Shown: positions 21,737 through 34,002, counted from the first letter of the stretch. The stretch: 64,000 nucleotides of DNA from Tricholoma matsutake (GCA_026075535.2 AP026548.1:2294001-2358000), one strand, 5' to 3'. Translations and numbers: made by a program. The notes: generated from the letters alone by a model not told the origin.

Positions 21737-22138
21737 TGTTAGGAAACCACCCCATTACCTAATAAAATTTCATTTTTATTTTATTATGTCAAATTATGCT
21801 ACATGATGCCAAATTATGCTACACTTTGATAGCATGAGAATTTTATTTTGCACGCATCAAAATGTATGTGCATGTACAAGTGCATTGGTAACAACAATGT
21901 ACAATATATGTAACATAGTATATAAACCCTAAATATATGCCTAGGGGACCCCAGTTGTGTTCTCTTAGGTATTCCACCTATGCTTTCGGTATGAAAGGCC
22001 TTTCTCAACCAACTCATCTATTAATAACCCCTTGCATCAAAACCATCAGTTCCCCCATCATGAGCGCAGATCCTGCCCCCTTCTTGTAGAGAGAACCCAC
22101 ACGGTCTTAGCTAGCAGATAGTGGGTGTTGCCCTAACA
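21737..22138 (+). repeat. Chromovirus 1 5' LTR
   Basis: TGTTAGGAAACC...GCCCTAACA, 402 bp. About 16 differences from the 3' LTR by eye, most at CpG or its decay products. Confidence 0.93.
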
Positions 22139-22602
22139 GAAGAACACAACTTCCCATATCAGTGCACCTTCTCTTACTTGCACATATGTCATTGTTTCAC
22201 CGAGCCACATCCAATTACTCATCCTTTTGGCACAAGCCAGAAGTACTTGTACATACGTAATCTACCTTTTCTTTTGTAAGCCAATGCCAGGCCTCGCCTT
22301 ACATTGCAACTGCCAGTGATCGAGAGGCAGTGCTCGTCATTAGGACAGCTGCAACCAGACAACCAATTGGATCTGGTTTAGTTACGATTTACATCACTCT
22401 ATTCAGACGACTATTTTAGTTACAAGCCGAATTCAGTGTTATCTCTGAGATCAGGCACTGTTGGAAGGGTTATTGATCCGAAGTGTCAAATTAGGTGCCT
22501 GACAAATGATGAACCATCATGTGACCTGTAAACATTTGGAGAGGTCTTGAAGAACCAATCTTGGATTTGTTGAAGAAGTGATTCATCACAGATTCTACAA
22601 TT

Positions 22603-23690
22603 ATGTCCGAACCTTCAACTTCTAATCCCGGCCCTAATCCTGTTCCCACACCAGCACTAGAGGCAAAAATTGATGCACTTACAGTGCAAATGTCCCAATT
22701 AGTGTCAGTGTTGGCAGCATCACAGCCCAGACAAGCAGAAGTACAGCCAGAGATGACAGGAGAAAGAGATGATGAGATGGAGGAGATGGTGGAGTGGATA
22801 TCACAGGAGGATGAGACAGTGGAGAAATCCAGAAATGGAAAAGTGTGCTTACCTAAGTATGTGCCCCTGCAAATCTTTGATGGTACCATGGAGAATACAA
22901 AATCCTTCATCAGCTCTATAGTATTGTACATCCATGGGAGGAAGCCAGAGTTTTGTACAGCTGAGTCTAGGATTATGTTTGCTCTCTCATACATCCAGGG
23001 GGGGAAAGCACAGTTCTGGAGAAACGAGGCTATAAATCAAATTGCCATGGGAAATAAACCATTTGTAACCTTCAAGGAATTTCTGGAGAGATTGGAGGCA
23101 CAGTTTGGAGACCCTAATCCAAAGGCAACAGCCAATGCTAAATTAAAGACCATGCACCAAGGTTCCCTAATGGTGGATGAATTTATTTTGCAGTTCAAAG
23201 CAGAAGCTTCGCAAACAGACATGGGAGAAGCTGCATTGGTAGAGTAGGATTAAATCCCTCTTTATTCAAGTCTATCTACCGACTACCTTCTATGCCAGAG
23301 AAGTTGGACGAGTGGTATAGTTGGGCAATGCACCTTGACTGGCAATATTGGCAGGAACAGGCGGAGTCAAAGTTGATGTATGGAAGTAGTAAATTTGGAA
23401 AGTCATCAGGAGGAAAGTCTGAGAAAGGAAAGACGCCTCAGGCCCACGCTCCAAGGGCACAGCCATCAGCCATGGCAGTGACACCTATAGTTATGGAGTC
23501 AGCAGCACCAGCAGAGGCAATGGAGGTTGATCAAGCAGGGAGACAAGCCCCACTTAAATGCTTTAACTGTGGGCAGTTAGGACACATTTCTAGGAATTGT
23601 AGGCAGAAAAGAAAGATTAGGGAAGCTACAATCGAGGAAGTGAAGCCAGAGGAAGGCAAGCAGAAGAATTTTGTGGAAGAGTCCCAGTGA
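22603..23690 (+). pseudogene. Chromovirus 1 Gag
   Basis: The first open part (22603-23247) begins MSEPSTSNPGPNP and carries the Ty3-type capsid region (FDGTMENTKSFISSIVLYIH, GGKAQFWRNEA, QFGDPNPKATANAKL). A frameshift near 23240 moves the remainder to another frame (to 23690). That part continues GLNPSLFKSIYRLP, PEKLDEWYSWAMHLDWQYWQ, a Gly/Ser/Lys linker and a zinc knuckle CFNCGQLGHISRNC. One lost base would explain the break. Confidence 0.85.
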
Positions 23691-23913
23691 AGGTTTCCCC
23701 ATTGGTGACCCAGAATCATTACAATGTATTAGTATCCAAGGAAACCCAGAGCAAATCAGAAAAGGAAATCGAGGAGGAGTACAACCATTCTGAATCACAT
23801 GATGAAAAGGAGTACAACTGTTGTCAATCACATGACAAGAAAATTGTCATGCATCATTTCCGAAAACCCCTAAATTCTTTATTTGCTCTGCGTGAATAGA
23901 ACCCGAAATCACC

Positions 23914-26900
23914 TTGACTGTGGGATTGAAGACAGTGGACACGCATGCAGCGATTGATGTGGAAGCATTGCTTGATAGTGGTGCTACAGGATTATTTATT
24001 AATCAATCCTTAATTACCAGAAACGGTATTAACACACGCAAGCTGGCGCAACCTATAATGGTGTACAATATTGACGGAACAGTCAATCATGGAGAAACTA
24101 TCAAGGAGGAGGTGACTATCGTCCTAAAGTATCAGGTGTATCAGGAGCGAGCAGTATTCGAAGTGTGCGATCTTGGGAAAACCAATCTAATAATAGGATG
24201 TCCGTGGTTACAGAAGCGTAATCCCAAAATTGATTGGAAAACTGGGAAAGTACAAATGACTCATTGTCCTAAGGAATGTAATGTGTATGGAAGGAAGATG
24301 AAGAAGGAAAAAAGGAAAAAGAAAGAAAAAGAATGTCCGAGAAAGTATTCTGTTACAATGGAGGAAGTGGAGGATGAGGAAATGCCAAATGAGGAAGTTC
24401 TGGTCATTATCAAGAAAGAAGAGCAGAAGGCTGCATTTGCCACACATCGAGGATCCTTCGAGCTGCTTGTCATGTTTTTTGGGATGACTAATAGTCCCCA
24501 ACCTTTCAAAATATGATGAACAACATTTTCAAGGACATAATAGACAAAGGCGTGGTAATAATATTTATTGATGACATTCTGATATTCATGGAGGATGAAG
24601 AGAATCATGAGGCAATAGTGCAGGAGGTAGGTGGAGAATGATCTATTTTTGAAACCGGAGAAGTGTGTGTTTGGGGCAAGCGAGATTGAGTTCCTAGGGT
24701 TATTGATCAGCCCTGATGGGATCAAAATGGATCCGATCAAGGTACAGGCGATCACAGATTGGCCTGCGCCCACCCATGTCAAGGAGGTTCAAGCCTTCTT
24801 GGGACTCACAAATTATTATCATCGCTTTGTGCACAATTTTTCTAAAATTGCTGCACCCTTACATAACCTTATGTGAAAGGGAGTAGTATGGAGGTGAGGA
24901 GAGCAGCAGCAGACAGCATTTGAGGAGTTGAAGAGGAAGTTTGTGGAGGGACCAATATTAGCCCCAGTAGATTTCACATGCCCTTTGCGAGTGGAATCCG
25001 ATGCATCCGATTTTGCTACTGGAGCGGTATTATCAATGCTGTGCGAAGATGACAAATGGCATCCTTGTGCATATTTGTCCCGAGGGTTGAATTATGTGGA
25101 GAGGAATTATGATGTGTATGACAAAGAGATGTTGGGGATAATACGAGCATTGGAGGTGTGGAGACATTATTTGGAGGGATGTACACATCAGATTGAGATC
25201 TGGATGGATCATCAAAATCTGCAATACTTCATGTCTGCTAAAAAGCTTAATCGCCAGCAAGTGCATTGGGCACTATTCCTATTGTGTTTCAATTTTCACT
25301 TGGTCCACAAAGCAGGAAGCTTAATGAGGAAAGCAGATGCATTATCCAGACGTATTGATCCTAAAAGGGGGGTGGAGGAGGACAATAAGAATGTTACCTT
25401 ACTCAAACCCGAATACTTTCGCATTTGTGCTATGTGTCAAGGGCATCTATTAATAGATAGCTCGGAAACAGAAATGTTGTCTAAAATCAGACAATGTTTG
25501 GAAATGGATGATGAAGTAGTGGAAGCCGTGAAAGCTCTGAAGAGAGAGAAGAAAGGTAATATCAAAGGAGATGAATGGGCTGAGGAACAAGGGTTGGTGT
25601 TGTTTCAAGGAAAAGTGTATGTACTGAAGGATCAGGATTTGCAAAGGGAGATCATCCAGTTACATCATAATACACCGACTGCCAGACACCCAGGAAGATG
25701 GAAGACATTGGAATTAGTAATGAGAAATTATTGGTGGCCCGGAATTTCGAAGTATGTGTTGGGGTATGTGGATGGATGTGATACGTGCATGAGGGGGAAG
25801 AAATTTCCAGAAAAACCTGCAGGAAAATTAATGCTGAACCCTATACCTAAAGCACTGTGGCGAGATATATCTGTGGATTTTATTACCGGATTACCTGAGG
25901 CTCAAGGGTATGATGCAATATTCGTAGTATGCGACCGCTTCACAAAGGAGGTCCATATTATTCCTACTACTACAGAAACCTCATCATTGGGCTTGGCGCA
26001 CCTTTATCTAAATCAGGTATGGCGGTTACGTGGGTTACCTGATACTGTTATCTCTGATCACAGACCACAATTTGCTTCTGCATTTATGCGAGAACTGAAC
26101 AACATATTGGGGATTCAAACTAAATTATCTACGGCATATCACCCACAGACTGATGGGCAGACAGAGAGAATGAACCAGGAGTTGGAGCAGTACCTACATA
26201 TGTTTGTCAACTACCAACAAACCAACTGGCCCAAATGGCTGGCAATTGCCAAATTTTCCCACAATAACAAATTCCATTTGGCTACTCATATGTCACCCTT
26301 TTTTGTGAATTATGGATATCATCCTCGCATGGGAGTAGAACCCAGAAGGGAAGTCAAAGTACAGTCAGTAGAAGATTTTGTATCTAAGATGCAAAAGGTA
26401 CAAGAGGAAGCAGAGGCAGCATTGAAGAAAGCACGTGATGATATGATGTGACACACGGATTGTACTCGAGCACGTGCTCCAGAGTACAAAGTTGGTGACT
26501 TGGTATGGTTAAGTACCAAGGACCTGAATATTCCACGACCTTTGAGGAAACTTACAGAAAAACAAGTTGGCCCATATGTGATCTCTAAAGTAATCTTGCC
26601 TAATGTGGTAGTGCTAAAATTACCCTGATCATTCAAGATTGATCCTGGGATTAACGTATCCCGCCTATGCCCTTACCGCCCACCCACTATTCCTGGCCAA
26701 CAAACTACTCCGCAACCTCCAATAATAGTAGAAGGTGCTCCAGAATACATAGTTGAAGAAATTCTAGACTCACATCTTCGACGGAACAAATTGGAGTTCT
26801 TAATAAAGTGGAAAAACTATACCGACAAAAATCATTTGTGGGAACCCGAAGAGAAGTGTAAGTGAGCATGTAACGCAATCGCCCAATTCTTTAAACATAA

Positions 26901-27018
26901 TCTGAATGCTCCGCATTGCATTGTGAGAATGGTGTATGAGGGGATGAAATTCCAGCCTTACCAAAATTTCACAGAGGGGACAGACGTAATATTTTCTTGC
27001 CTGGAAGTCGAGGCATAA
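23914..27018 (+). pseudogene. Chromovirus 1 Pol with RT deletion and chromodomain
   Basis: The protease (23914-24300) has the active site DSGATG. At about 24420 the sequence jumps from an acidic Lys/Glu linker directly to AAFATHRGSFELLVMFFGMT, so the RT fingers and first catalytic Asp region (roughly 150-170 residues) are missing. RT then retains IIFIDDILIF. RNase H follows (VESDASDFATGAVLS). Integrase has H2C2 (HHNT...CDTCMRGK) and the D,D,E core, with DHRPQF in place of DxGxQF. The C-terminus VEEILDSHLRRNKLEFLIKW is a chromodomain. TGA codons break the frame at about 24874, 26449, 26626 and 26863. Confidence 0.88.
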
Positions 27019-27029
27019 AAGGGGGGTAA

Positions 27030-27431
27030 TGTTAGGAAACCACCCCATTACCTAATAAAATTTCATTTTTATTTTATCATGTCGAATTATGCTACATGAC
27101 GCCAAATTATGCTACACTTTGACAGCATGAGAATTTTATTTTGCACGCATCAAAATGTATGTGCATGTATGAGTGCATCGGTAACAACAATGTACAATAT
27201 ATGTAACATAGTATATAAACCCTAAATATATGCCTAGGGGACCCCAGTTGTGTTCTCTTAGGTATTCCACCTATGCTTTCAGTGTGAAAGGCCTTTCTCA
27301 ACCAACTCATCTATTAATAACCCCTCGCATCAAAACCATCAGTTCCCCCATCATGAGCATGGATCCCGCCCCCTTCATGTAGAGAGAACCCACATGGTCT
27401 TAGCTAGCAGATAGTGGGTGTTGCCCTAACA
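27030..27431 (+). repeat. Chromovirus 1 3' LTR
   Basis: 402 bp, preceded by GGGGGGTAA (polypurine tract). Ends in CCCTAACA followed by AGTAA. Confidence 0.93.
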
Positions 27432-27436
27432 AGTAA

Positions 27437-27680
27437 GTTCTGTGCAACCATTACAAAAATTACTGACTTTACTAACCATGGGACTGAAAAATTAGCTGAG
27501 ATGCGGATTTCGAGTATAAAAGGAAATTTTACATCTGGCTATCTAAATTACCAGTAACCTACAGTAATTGACTTCAATACAATCCATTACAAAGTCTTAT
27601 TGATAGTTTCATTACAAACTATTATTGATCAGTTACAAACTTTGTATTGAAATTTTGAAATTTGATGATACTTTGGGGGC
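27437..27680. other. Right half of the chromovirus 1 target sequence
   Basis: Continues the sequence interrupted at 21736. With the element removed it aligns to 17540-17760. It contains repeated CATTACAAA-like motifs and no gene. Confidence 0.5.
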
Positions 27681-27767
27681 GCCCTAAAGTTATCATGTGC
27701 ACCAAATATCGACTTCTCTCCCCCCCCAAAAGATGTCAATATTTGGCACACGTGACCGCTTTAGGGT
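27681..27767. repeat. Foldback element P1
   Basis: An imperfect palindrome: CCCTAAAGTTATCATGTGCA on the left and its near-complement ending CGTGACCGCTTTAGGG on the right, around a short C-rich centre. It belongs to the same foldback family as 37477-37612 and 47252-47340. Confidence 0.65.
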
Positions 27768-27779
27768 ATGCTTTTTTTA

Positions 27780-27986
27780 GCACATCTACAATGAAAGTCT
27801 TGTATCTCACTCATTTCTTGTCTGATTAGGTTCATTTAAATACAGATGGGAAAGTACATCATTGGCCAGTCATCGGGAGAGTAGTTGGCAATGTTTGGCA
27901 TTCTTGTCATGGCTAAATATAGTATCTCCTTCAGTTTTCATCCAATTTGCATGATTTAACTTGCAAATGAAAAGTATGCAGTTGGT
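27780..27986. repeat. AT-rich satellite, left of the RecQ-DUF6589 element
   Basis: Shares GTCATGGCTAAATATAGTAT and GATTTAACTTGCAA with units at 34470-34640 and later. It is the left flank of the element starting at 27987 and continues at 34275. Confidence 0.75.
27978..27986. repeat. Target-site duplication GCAGTTGGT (left)
   Basis: Nine bases identical to 34266-34274 and directly abutting the inverted termini. One terminal base is ambiguous, so the duplication is 8 or 9 bp. Confidence 0.85.
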
Positions 27987-28130
27987 TAGTCTCAGTTCCA
28001 GAAGTTAGGGAGAGATCCGGTGGGGTCTGAAGTTGGAGGCAAAAAAAGTTGAACAAAACATCTTCAGCCAGCTCTCTCTAACATCTGGTGCATTCTGATA
28101 GGAAGGGGTGGGCTCAGGTCACAAAGTCAC
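27987..28130 (+). repeat. Left terminal inverted repeat of the RecQ-DUF6589 element
   Basis: Shares, in inverted orientation with 34085-34265, TAGTCTC at the tip, GGAGGCAAAAAAAGTTGAAC, TAACATCTGGTGCA and AGGGGTGGGCTCAGGTCACA. The right copy is longer because of indels totalling about 35 bp. Confidence 0.88.
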
Positions 28131-28171
28131 GAAAGTAACTAGATGTAACATAGTGTAACAAATGGGAATGA

Positions 28172-30899
28172 GTGATGACGGCACAATTTAATTGCAGTGG
28201 ACGTCAAGTGGGCATAATGGCAATAGATGCCTGCAAATTCTTCTTTTATGATGACTCTGATGACAAAACAGATGACTCCCTTGAACATGTGGACAATAAA
28301 CCTGACAACTGCGCTAAGGATCTCTTGGATGATGAGGAAGAAATTGGAGAGCCCATACCTCTGGTGCATACCTTCAACATGAAGCAGAGACTTGCCAATG
28401 AGGATCTTGCATCGAAAGTCAAGGAAGTTCTGTCTTTCATGAAGCAGAAAAAAATCAATCTCCCCATTTTCCTCGATGCTTTGAGCTGGGGTGATGCTGG
28501 CTGCTGTTCTGATCCAGAGATTCAGTATGCAAGAACAAGTCTTATGGTTAGTGAGGAGCTTCCAGGGATTTTAATGTGCTGGTACAAACCTCCAAGAAGT
28601 CTGAACCACAAGAAAGGAAAGTGGCTGGCTGGTGCAAGGAACACCCTTCTGGAATTTGTGGTGGAATGTGTCAGTGATGTTGTAGATCGGGAAATGAAAT
28701 GCTCAGCCTTGTTGTTTTTGTCACTGCCCAAAGAATTGACCAAAGAACATTTGACAAAACTGGATTTCAAAAAATTCAAAACCAAGATTATTTGAGATGC
28801 GCCGGTATTTTGGGGGCTCCTGCAACACACCGCATATAGTAAGAAGCAGGGGTTGCAGAACAGACACAAGGATCCAGACATGGTAAGTACTAAGTTACTT
28901 TCTACATGGCCTAGACTTATGAACTATTATCTAGGTAATCCTAAACATGGTCTCACAAGTACAATACACATGGTCTCATCAATGCAGCCATTTAGCCAAG
29001 CTTTGGGCCATCTATCTCAAAGCTTGTGGTCTCTCTGCACACATGTTTGATGCCGTACATGCATTAGGAATCATGATGAGCCACAAGTGGGCTGCAAATG
29101 CTTATGGAGATCTCTCTGAACTCAAAATGAAGGAAGTCCAAGCAGTTATTCACAAACTGCTGTGGACAATTACGTATGACAATGTCAATTTACTGCTTCG
29201 AGTCTTTTCTCAGTGGTTACACAATCAAAGCCACTTTGTCAGTGGTTGCACTGCCACAGTATGGGTTTTACCTGCACGAGCTGCTCTGCCCCCGGATACC
29301 AACTGACTCCTGCAAAAACATCATGCCCAGTTTGTGGCAACACTTTTCCGATTGATGAAGTCCTGTATGGTGATGAGATCACAGATCAGCACATGGAAGT
29401 GCAGCATATTTATTGTGTTCTGCATATCCTTCTGGATTCCCCCAAATTCTTGGACTATCTACATTGTGATAGTGAGCTGTTCAGTCTGCCACCTGCTGTC
29501 AACAGATTGTGTGCTGGACCTGATAATGTTACTCAGGAATCTATTCTTGGCACTTCCGAGCTGGAAGAAGCAAGCTACAATGGCACACTAAAAGTAAAAG
29601 CAGAATTTTTTTGACAACTTCACCTTCACACAAAGGAAGAGCAGATTCAAACTGGATTGGAGCATGTAATTGCTTGGATGGGAGATCAGTTGACTGTCGA
29701 ATGGCTACAAGGTCTCTGGAAGTATCGACACAAGGATTTCAATTCATTTGACCGCATGGATTACATGATTCCAGTCTTTGGATGGTTCCACTTGGTCATG
29801 GCAGTTGCAAATTCTCTGCATAAGCAATACCTTGGAACATCAGCTGGCATTGGAGGAATGTGTCAGGCATTTGATATCCTGAAATGAAAAGGCCTGGTAA
29901 CTCAGTCAATAAAAGGTCCATTCTGGCACCATCTTGACAAGGCAATACACCATATTAGCAAAGCGCATTTCAGATCAAGCTGGCTCATAGTTGGCAATGT
30001 TAAATCTTTGGTTGAGCTCAAGTCAAAATCACCATGGCAACTTTGTGACCTTGTGAGGAGGGTCATACATGAGCATGCAAGTCAGGAAGCACTTGTGTGG
30101 ATGGATACTCTCTCTGTTGAGAAGCAAGATGCAGTGGACCATGTGGAACATGGATGTGTTACCATATCTCGAATTATGGGATGCTATCAAGCATGGTGAT
30201 GTCGGCTGTATGGAGGACTTACTCCCTACACTCCTCTTTCAGTTTTCTGGAGGTGGTAATCCAAAGTATACTATTGAGATCCTTGAACTGCTCCAAGGGC
30301 TGTGACGAGAATGGCCTGAAGATGTTTCGTAAGTTTGCTTTGCTACTCTTATGTGAATTTCCACTTAGTGACAACGATATAGTAAGTATATCTGGGAATG
30401 GTGTTGGTTGATGAATCAAGCTGGAAAAGAGGACTCATGGCTTGCATTTGACCTTGGACAAGAAGAAAATATCTGTGACATCAAGGTTAACTTTCACTCT
30501 ATGGGCCCAGGTGTGAAAATGGCTTACATGCACAAAATTTCACCTGCCATTCCAACGTTATGAGCCATTCAATGACATGTGGAAAATCAATTCAAGACTG
30601 TTGCTTGAGGTGCTCACCATGGAGTGCCAGACAAGGAGAAGGATGTGCAAATGCTGACAACACAATACAGTGATTCCAAATTGCATGGTCACACAGCTGG
30701 TCAAAAGATTAAAACAAGTGTAGACAGGTCAAATGATTTTATTTCAATTGGTGCAGATAATCTAGAGTGGCTCAGGACTATAAGTGAGTGGTTTAAATGT
30801 CGTACACACCCTCGTTCAACAGCAGAAGATTGGGGTCCTGAGCCAGAAATAGAACCACTTGTGCAAATAATAATTATGTATGATAATTTTGATTGTTGA
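28172..30899 (+). pseudogene. DUF6589-family protein, inactivated by TGA stops
   Basis: Nearly the whole family sequence is readable. The N-terminal part is SFMKQKKINLPIFLDALSWG. A GT-AG intron lies at 28883-28934, joining HKDPDM to VILNMVSQVQYTW. Then come GIMMSHKWAANA, ITYDNVNLLLRVFSQ, MGDQLTVEWLQGLWKYRHKD, FGWFHLVMAVANSLHKQYLG, a segment with GDVGCMEDLLPTLLFQFSGG and a C-terminal THPRSTAEDWGPEPE. In-frame TGA codons occur at about 28793, 29612 and 29885 and again near the 3' end, usually where CGA would give Arg. The YDN and GDQL acidic residues may be catalytic (inference). It converges on the RecQ gene with about 30 bp between them. Confidence 0.82.
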
Positions 30900-30928
30900 G
30901 TCCATGTCCATTGCACTTCAGAGATGGT

Positions 30929-33900
30929 TCAGTGGTGCAGTATAGGATATAAGAATAGCAGCAGATAACAGCCAGAATAGAAGTGTGCAGGAGGGAGTGG
31001 ACTGGTAATGGGGGTCGGTGCTGGCAGTTGTTGATGCAGAATCGGTGTGAAATGTGGAGGTGTCACATAGGCTTGTGAATGGGTAAAAGAAAGATGGATA
31101 TGGTTGGTTGGTTGAGAAATAGGCATGTACATCTGCAGGAGATAGTGTGGCTGAAAGTGGGCAGGTGGTTGTGGCATATGTGGTGTGACATGTTGAGGAG
31201 AGACATTCTTGGGTCCAGGATGGGGTGTTGAAAGAGCAATTGCAGAGAATGGGAAAGGTGAGTTGAGGATGAGAGTTGAATCTGCTAAGGTATGTGTGAC
31301 CTTGGGAGTCTTCTTTGCACAAGATGGTCATGGCTTTTTTGGTTGACTCTCACATTCTGCTTGCCTTTGAGCTGTTTCAGCCTTTGCAGCTTCGCATTTC
31401 TCTGCCTTTTTCAAAGCTTGCTGCCCAGCTGTCTCCTGCTTTCACTTTTCTGCCTTTTGGAGTTTCTCCACCTCTCACACTTTGTAGAATTTGTCATCAT
31501 ACACCTTCAACAATTCCAAGACTTCTTGCCCATGTTTCTTTGAATGTTTTGGGCTCCATCCGGTATCTATCAGGTCATCAATGGAACTAAAGCAAGCTTT
31601 TGTAGCAATTGATGTGATCAAGACATCTGATAGGAAGCAATGATGACCCCATGGCCGACAATGGTAGAACTCCAGCTGAGTCTTTATCCGCCACTTCTCC
31701 AACAACTCTCATGCACCTTTGAGGTGAGCGTCTTGATGGTTGGCAACCTTGGCTCCTTCAGCCATTTGCCATTTACCATTCTCATCTGCCTCTTGCTGAG
31801 GTGAGTCCTCAGTATCACTACTTGGAGGATGGTGAGGGGCAGTATTGGATCTTGCAAGGAGTGGGTGATCAGTATTTGATTTGAGAAGGCAATTGTTGCA
31901 ACAGATTCCTGTTGGCTCTAAGAAAAGGAATTGAGTTGAGCAGCATAGAACATGAGCAACACCTACATTTTTGTGGGACACCATCATTGAAGTATATAGC
32001 AGAAGTATCACGATGGCAGCCATCAGTCTCGATCCACTCGTGTAGCCCAGCTTCAACATCCTTCCAATATTTCACTTCACCATCCTCTGGTTCGATCCCT
32101 TTTACTGGCTTGAGCTCTTGGAAAACACTTGGCTGCACCAGCAAGATGGCCCAAGCATAAATGTAACAATTGTGTCCGCCACATCCTGCCTGCTGTGTCC
32201 ATATTGACATTGACTTTGGGACCATGAACTGAACAACTTGTTCGACATGGGGTAAGTCACAGCCCTGCAATGGAGCTTGTCAGGTTTCAATACGATGAGA
32301 TACTGTCAAATGACTCACCATTCCTGCAGCCTCAGTGGTAAGTAGAATCTTGATCTGACCCTTTCTGTTACAACTTTCCTTGTAACTCATGGAACCTGAC
32401 GCACCCGACAATCCCCTCCAGACAGGAGGCACCCCTTGACTCATGCCTGTGGCATGCCCTTGACACCAGACACATGCACAATGCATGCTGACTGCATGCA
32501 TTCAATCCCCTTCCCAAGGAAGGCACCCTTGATGCATGGTGACTCCATGCACCCAAACCTACTCCCACACATGCTGTGATATGACAACCTCTTGACATGA
32601 GGTCCGTGACATCGGACACCTCATGCAAGGCATGAGGGCTATTGTTTCTATTCTTACTTGATATGCATCTACCTTTCCAATTGGACAATAAGGACCTCCC
32701 TTGTAGTATAAGTACTGCAACTCATAGTAGGGATGTCCTTAGTTTAGATCTAGGCATTCTACAGCCTTAACTTGCAACTCACGAACTTACTTGAAACCAC
32801 TAAGGAAGCCCCTTAGTGTGTGAACCTGAATGACTCTACACAGAAGCCCTGCTAGAGTGCACTACCTATCTTATGTCGGACGCTCTGAGTAAGAACTAGT
32901 GCCAAACAACTCGTCAAGGAAGCACCTCGTCGAACAACATTGACTAGATCGAGTGGTTGAGGCTTTGCCCTTAACACTTTCAATATTCTTGCAAGACATG
33001 ATCTTTGGCTCATTTACTACACCTCAAGTTGTATACTGCCACCTGATCCTGCAAATGAGGAGGTAGCTGGCTTTGAATCCATTTTAAAGCTTCCAACACC
33101 ACATTGATATCATCAAAGAATACCATGGTCTGTACGAGCTCCATGAGCTCTTCATCTGTTGTGTCAGGAATAAGAAATGATAGAGATTCAAAATCATTTT
33201 TTGCTCCTGCCATACGCTTCACAAACCATGCAATATTTGGCCTGTCTGTACCCAGATTGACATGATATGATGTATCAGCCTGCATGTGAACTGTAGCGTG
33301 AACCTGAGCCAGAACAAGCGGGGGAAGTGTCACCAATATTTTTTTTGGTGAGTTTAGAAGTTGGCGGAAGCGATCATGCTCGAGACATAGTTCAGGTGAG
33401 GTAATGATAACATGATGTTGAAGTTTTTCTAGTTCCTTCAGATGGGTTCATTTCAGCCTTGTAAGTACATTAGCATCGTCAACTAGCATGATCACCTTGT
33501 GAACATCATTATTATAAGTGTCACCATTGACAGCAACTGCGGAGAGTCCCATTTTTTTAAACTGGCTTGCCTGTTTAACCAACAAAAATGTGACCATCCA
33601 GTCACCTTCTGAAGGAGAATGCATTACCTGGTCCTCCTCCAATGCATTAAGTGGAGATATCACAATCATTATTTTTTCAGACTCAATGAACAAGGGCATA
33701 ACAAAGGGCATGGTCTTTCCTGCACCTGTACCAGCTATAACTGAGCAGTCCAGACCAAGCAAGAGTGCCTCCGACACATCTATCTGCCACTCATATGCAA
33801 CCATTCCCTCATTCCGCTTGCTAAATTCCGTGTGCAGCTTCAGTCGCATTGCAGCTGATTGATAACCATGCATTTTGAGTGCATCCTCCCGTGCTTTCTG

Positions 33901-34002
33901 CAGATTTCTTGTGGAACATTCAATGTCAGTCTTGTACGATGCGAAACGCACTTCTTGTGATGCCATCCTGTGATGTCGGGACCACCCGGTATAGTAAGTC
34001 AC
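30929..34002 (-). pseudogene. RecQ-like ATP-dependent DNA helicase, broken
   Basis: A superfamily 2 helicase of the expanded Agaricomycete RecQ type. N-terminal ALLLGLDCSVIAGTGAGKTM is motif I; VISPLNALEEDQ is motif Ia. At about 33340-33360 the frame runs RFRQLLNSPKKI directly into LVTLPPLVLAQVHATV, so the segment that should carry DEAH (motif II) is deleted. The second RecA lobe continues YHVNLGTDRPNIAWFVKRMA, then ILLTTEAAGM and, after an intron ending near 32267, GCDLPHVEQVVQFMVP. Motif VI reads QQAGCGGHN in place of the usual QRxGRxGR. The C-terminus has LLEKWRIKTQLEFY, a Lys/Ala/Glu coiled coil and a Pro/His-rich tail. A solo LTR (32366-32976) sits in the second lobe. Confidence 0.83.
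32366..32976 (+). mobile_element. Solo LTR A in the helicase gene
   Basis: 611 bp, TGTTACAACTTTCC...GCCCTTAACA, with 5-bp duplication CTTTC at 32361-32365 and 32977-32981. No internal region remains, so it arose by LTR-LTR recombination. Its 3' third carries AAGC-loop hairpins such as CACTAAGGAAGCCCCTTAGTG minus its last base. Same family as the solo LTR at 48591-49205, in opposite orientation. Confidence 0.88.

Larger units (their letters stand above)
21737..27431 (+). mobile_element. Ty3/gypsy chromovirus 1, defective
   Basis: A 5695-bp element with 402-bp LTRs, order Gag, protease, RT, RNase H, integrase and chromodomain. The RT N-terminal half is deleted and several frames are broken, so it is not autonomous. 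It interrupts the 3' region of the SET-type gene. A broken LTR of the same family lies at 16735-17452. Confidence 0.92.

Noticed and set aside
32280..32688. Minus-strand frames across the solo LTR junction
   Set aside because: They run from helicase coding sequence into LTR DNA. The part within 32366-32976 is not coding.
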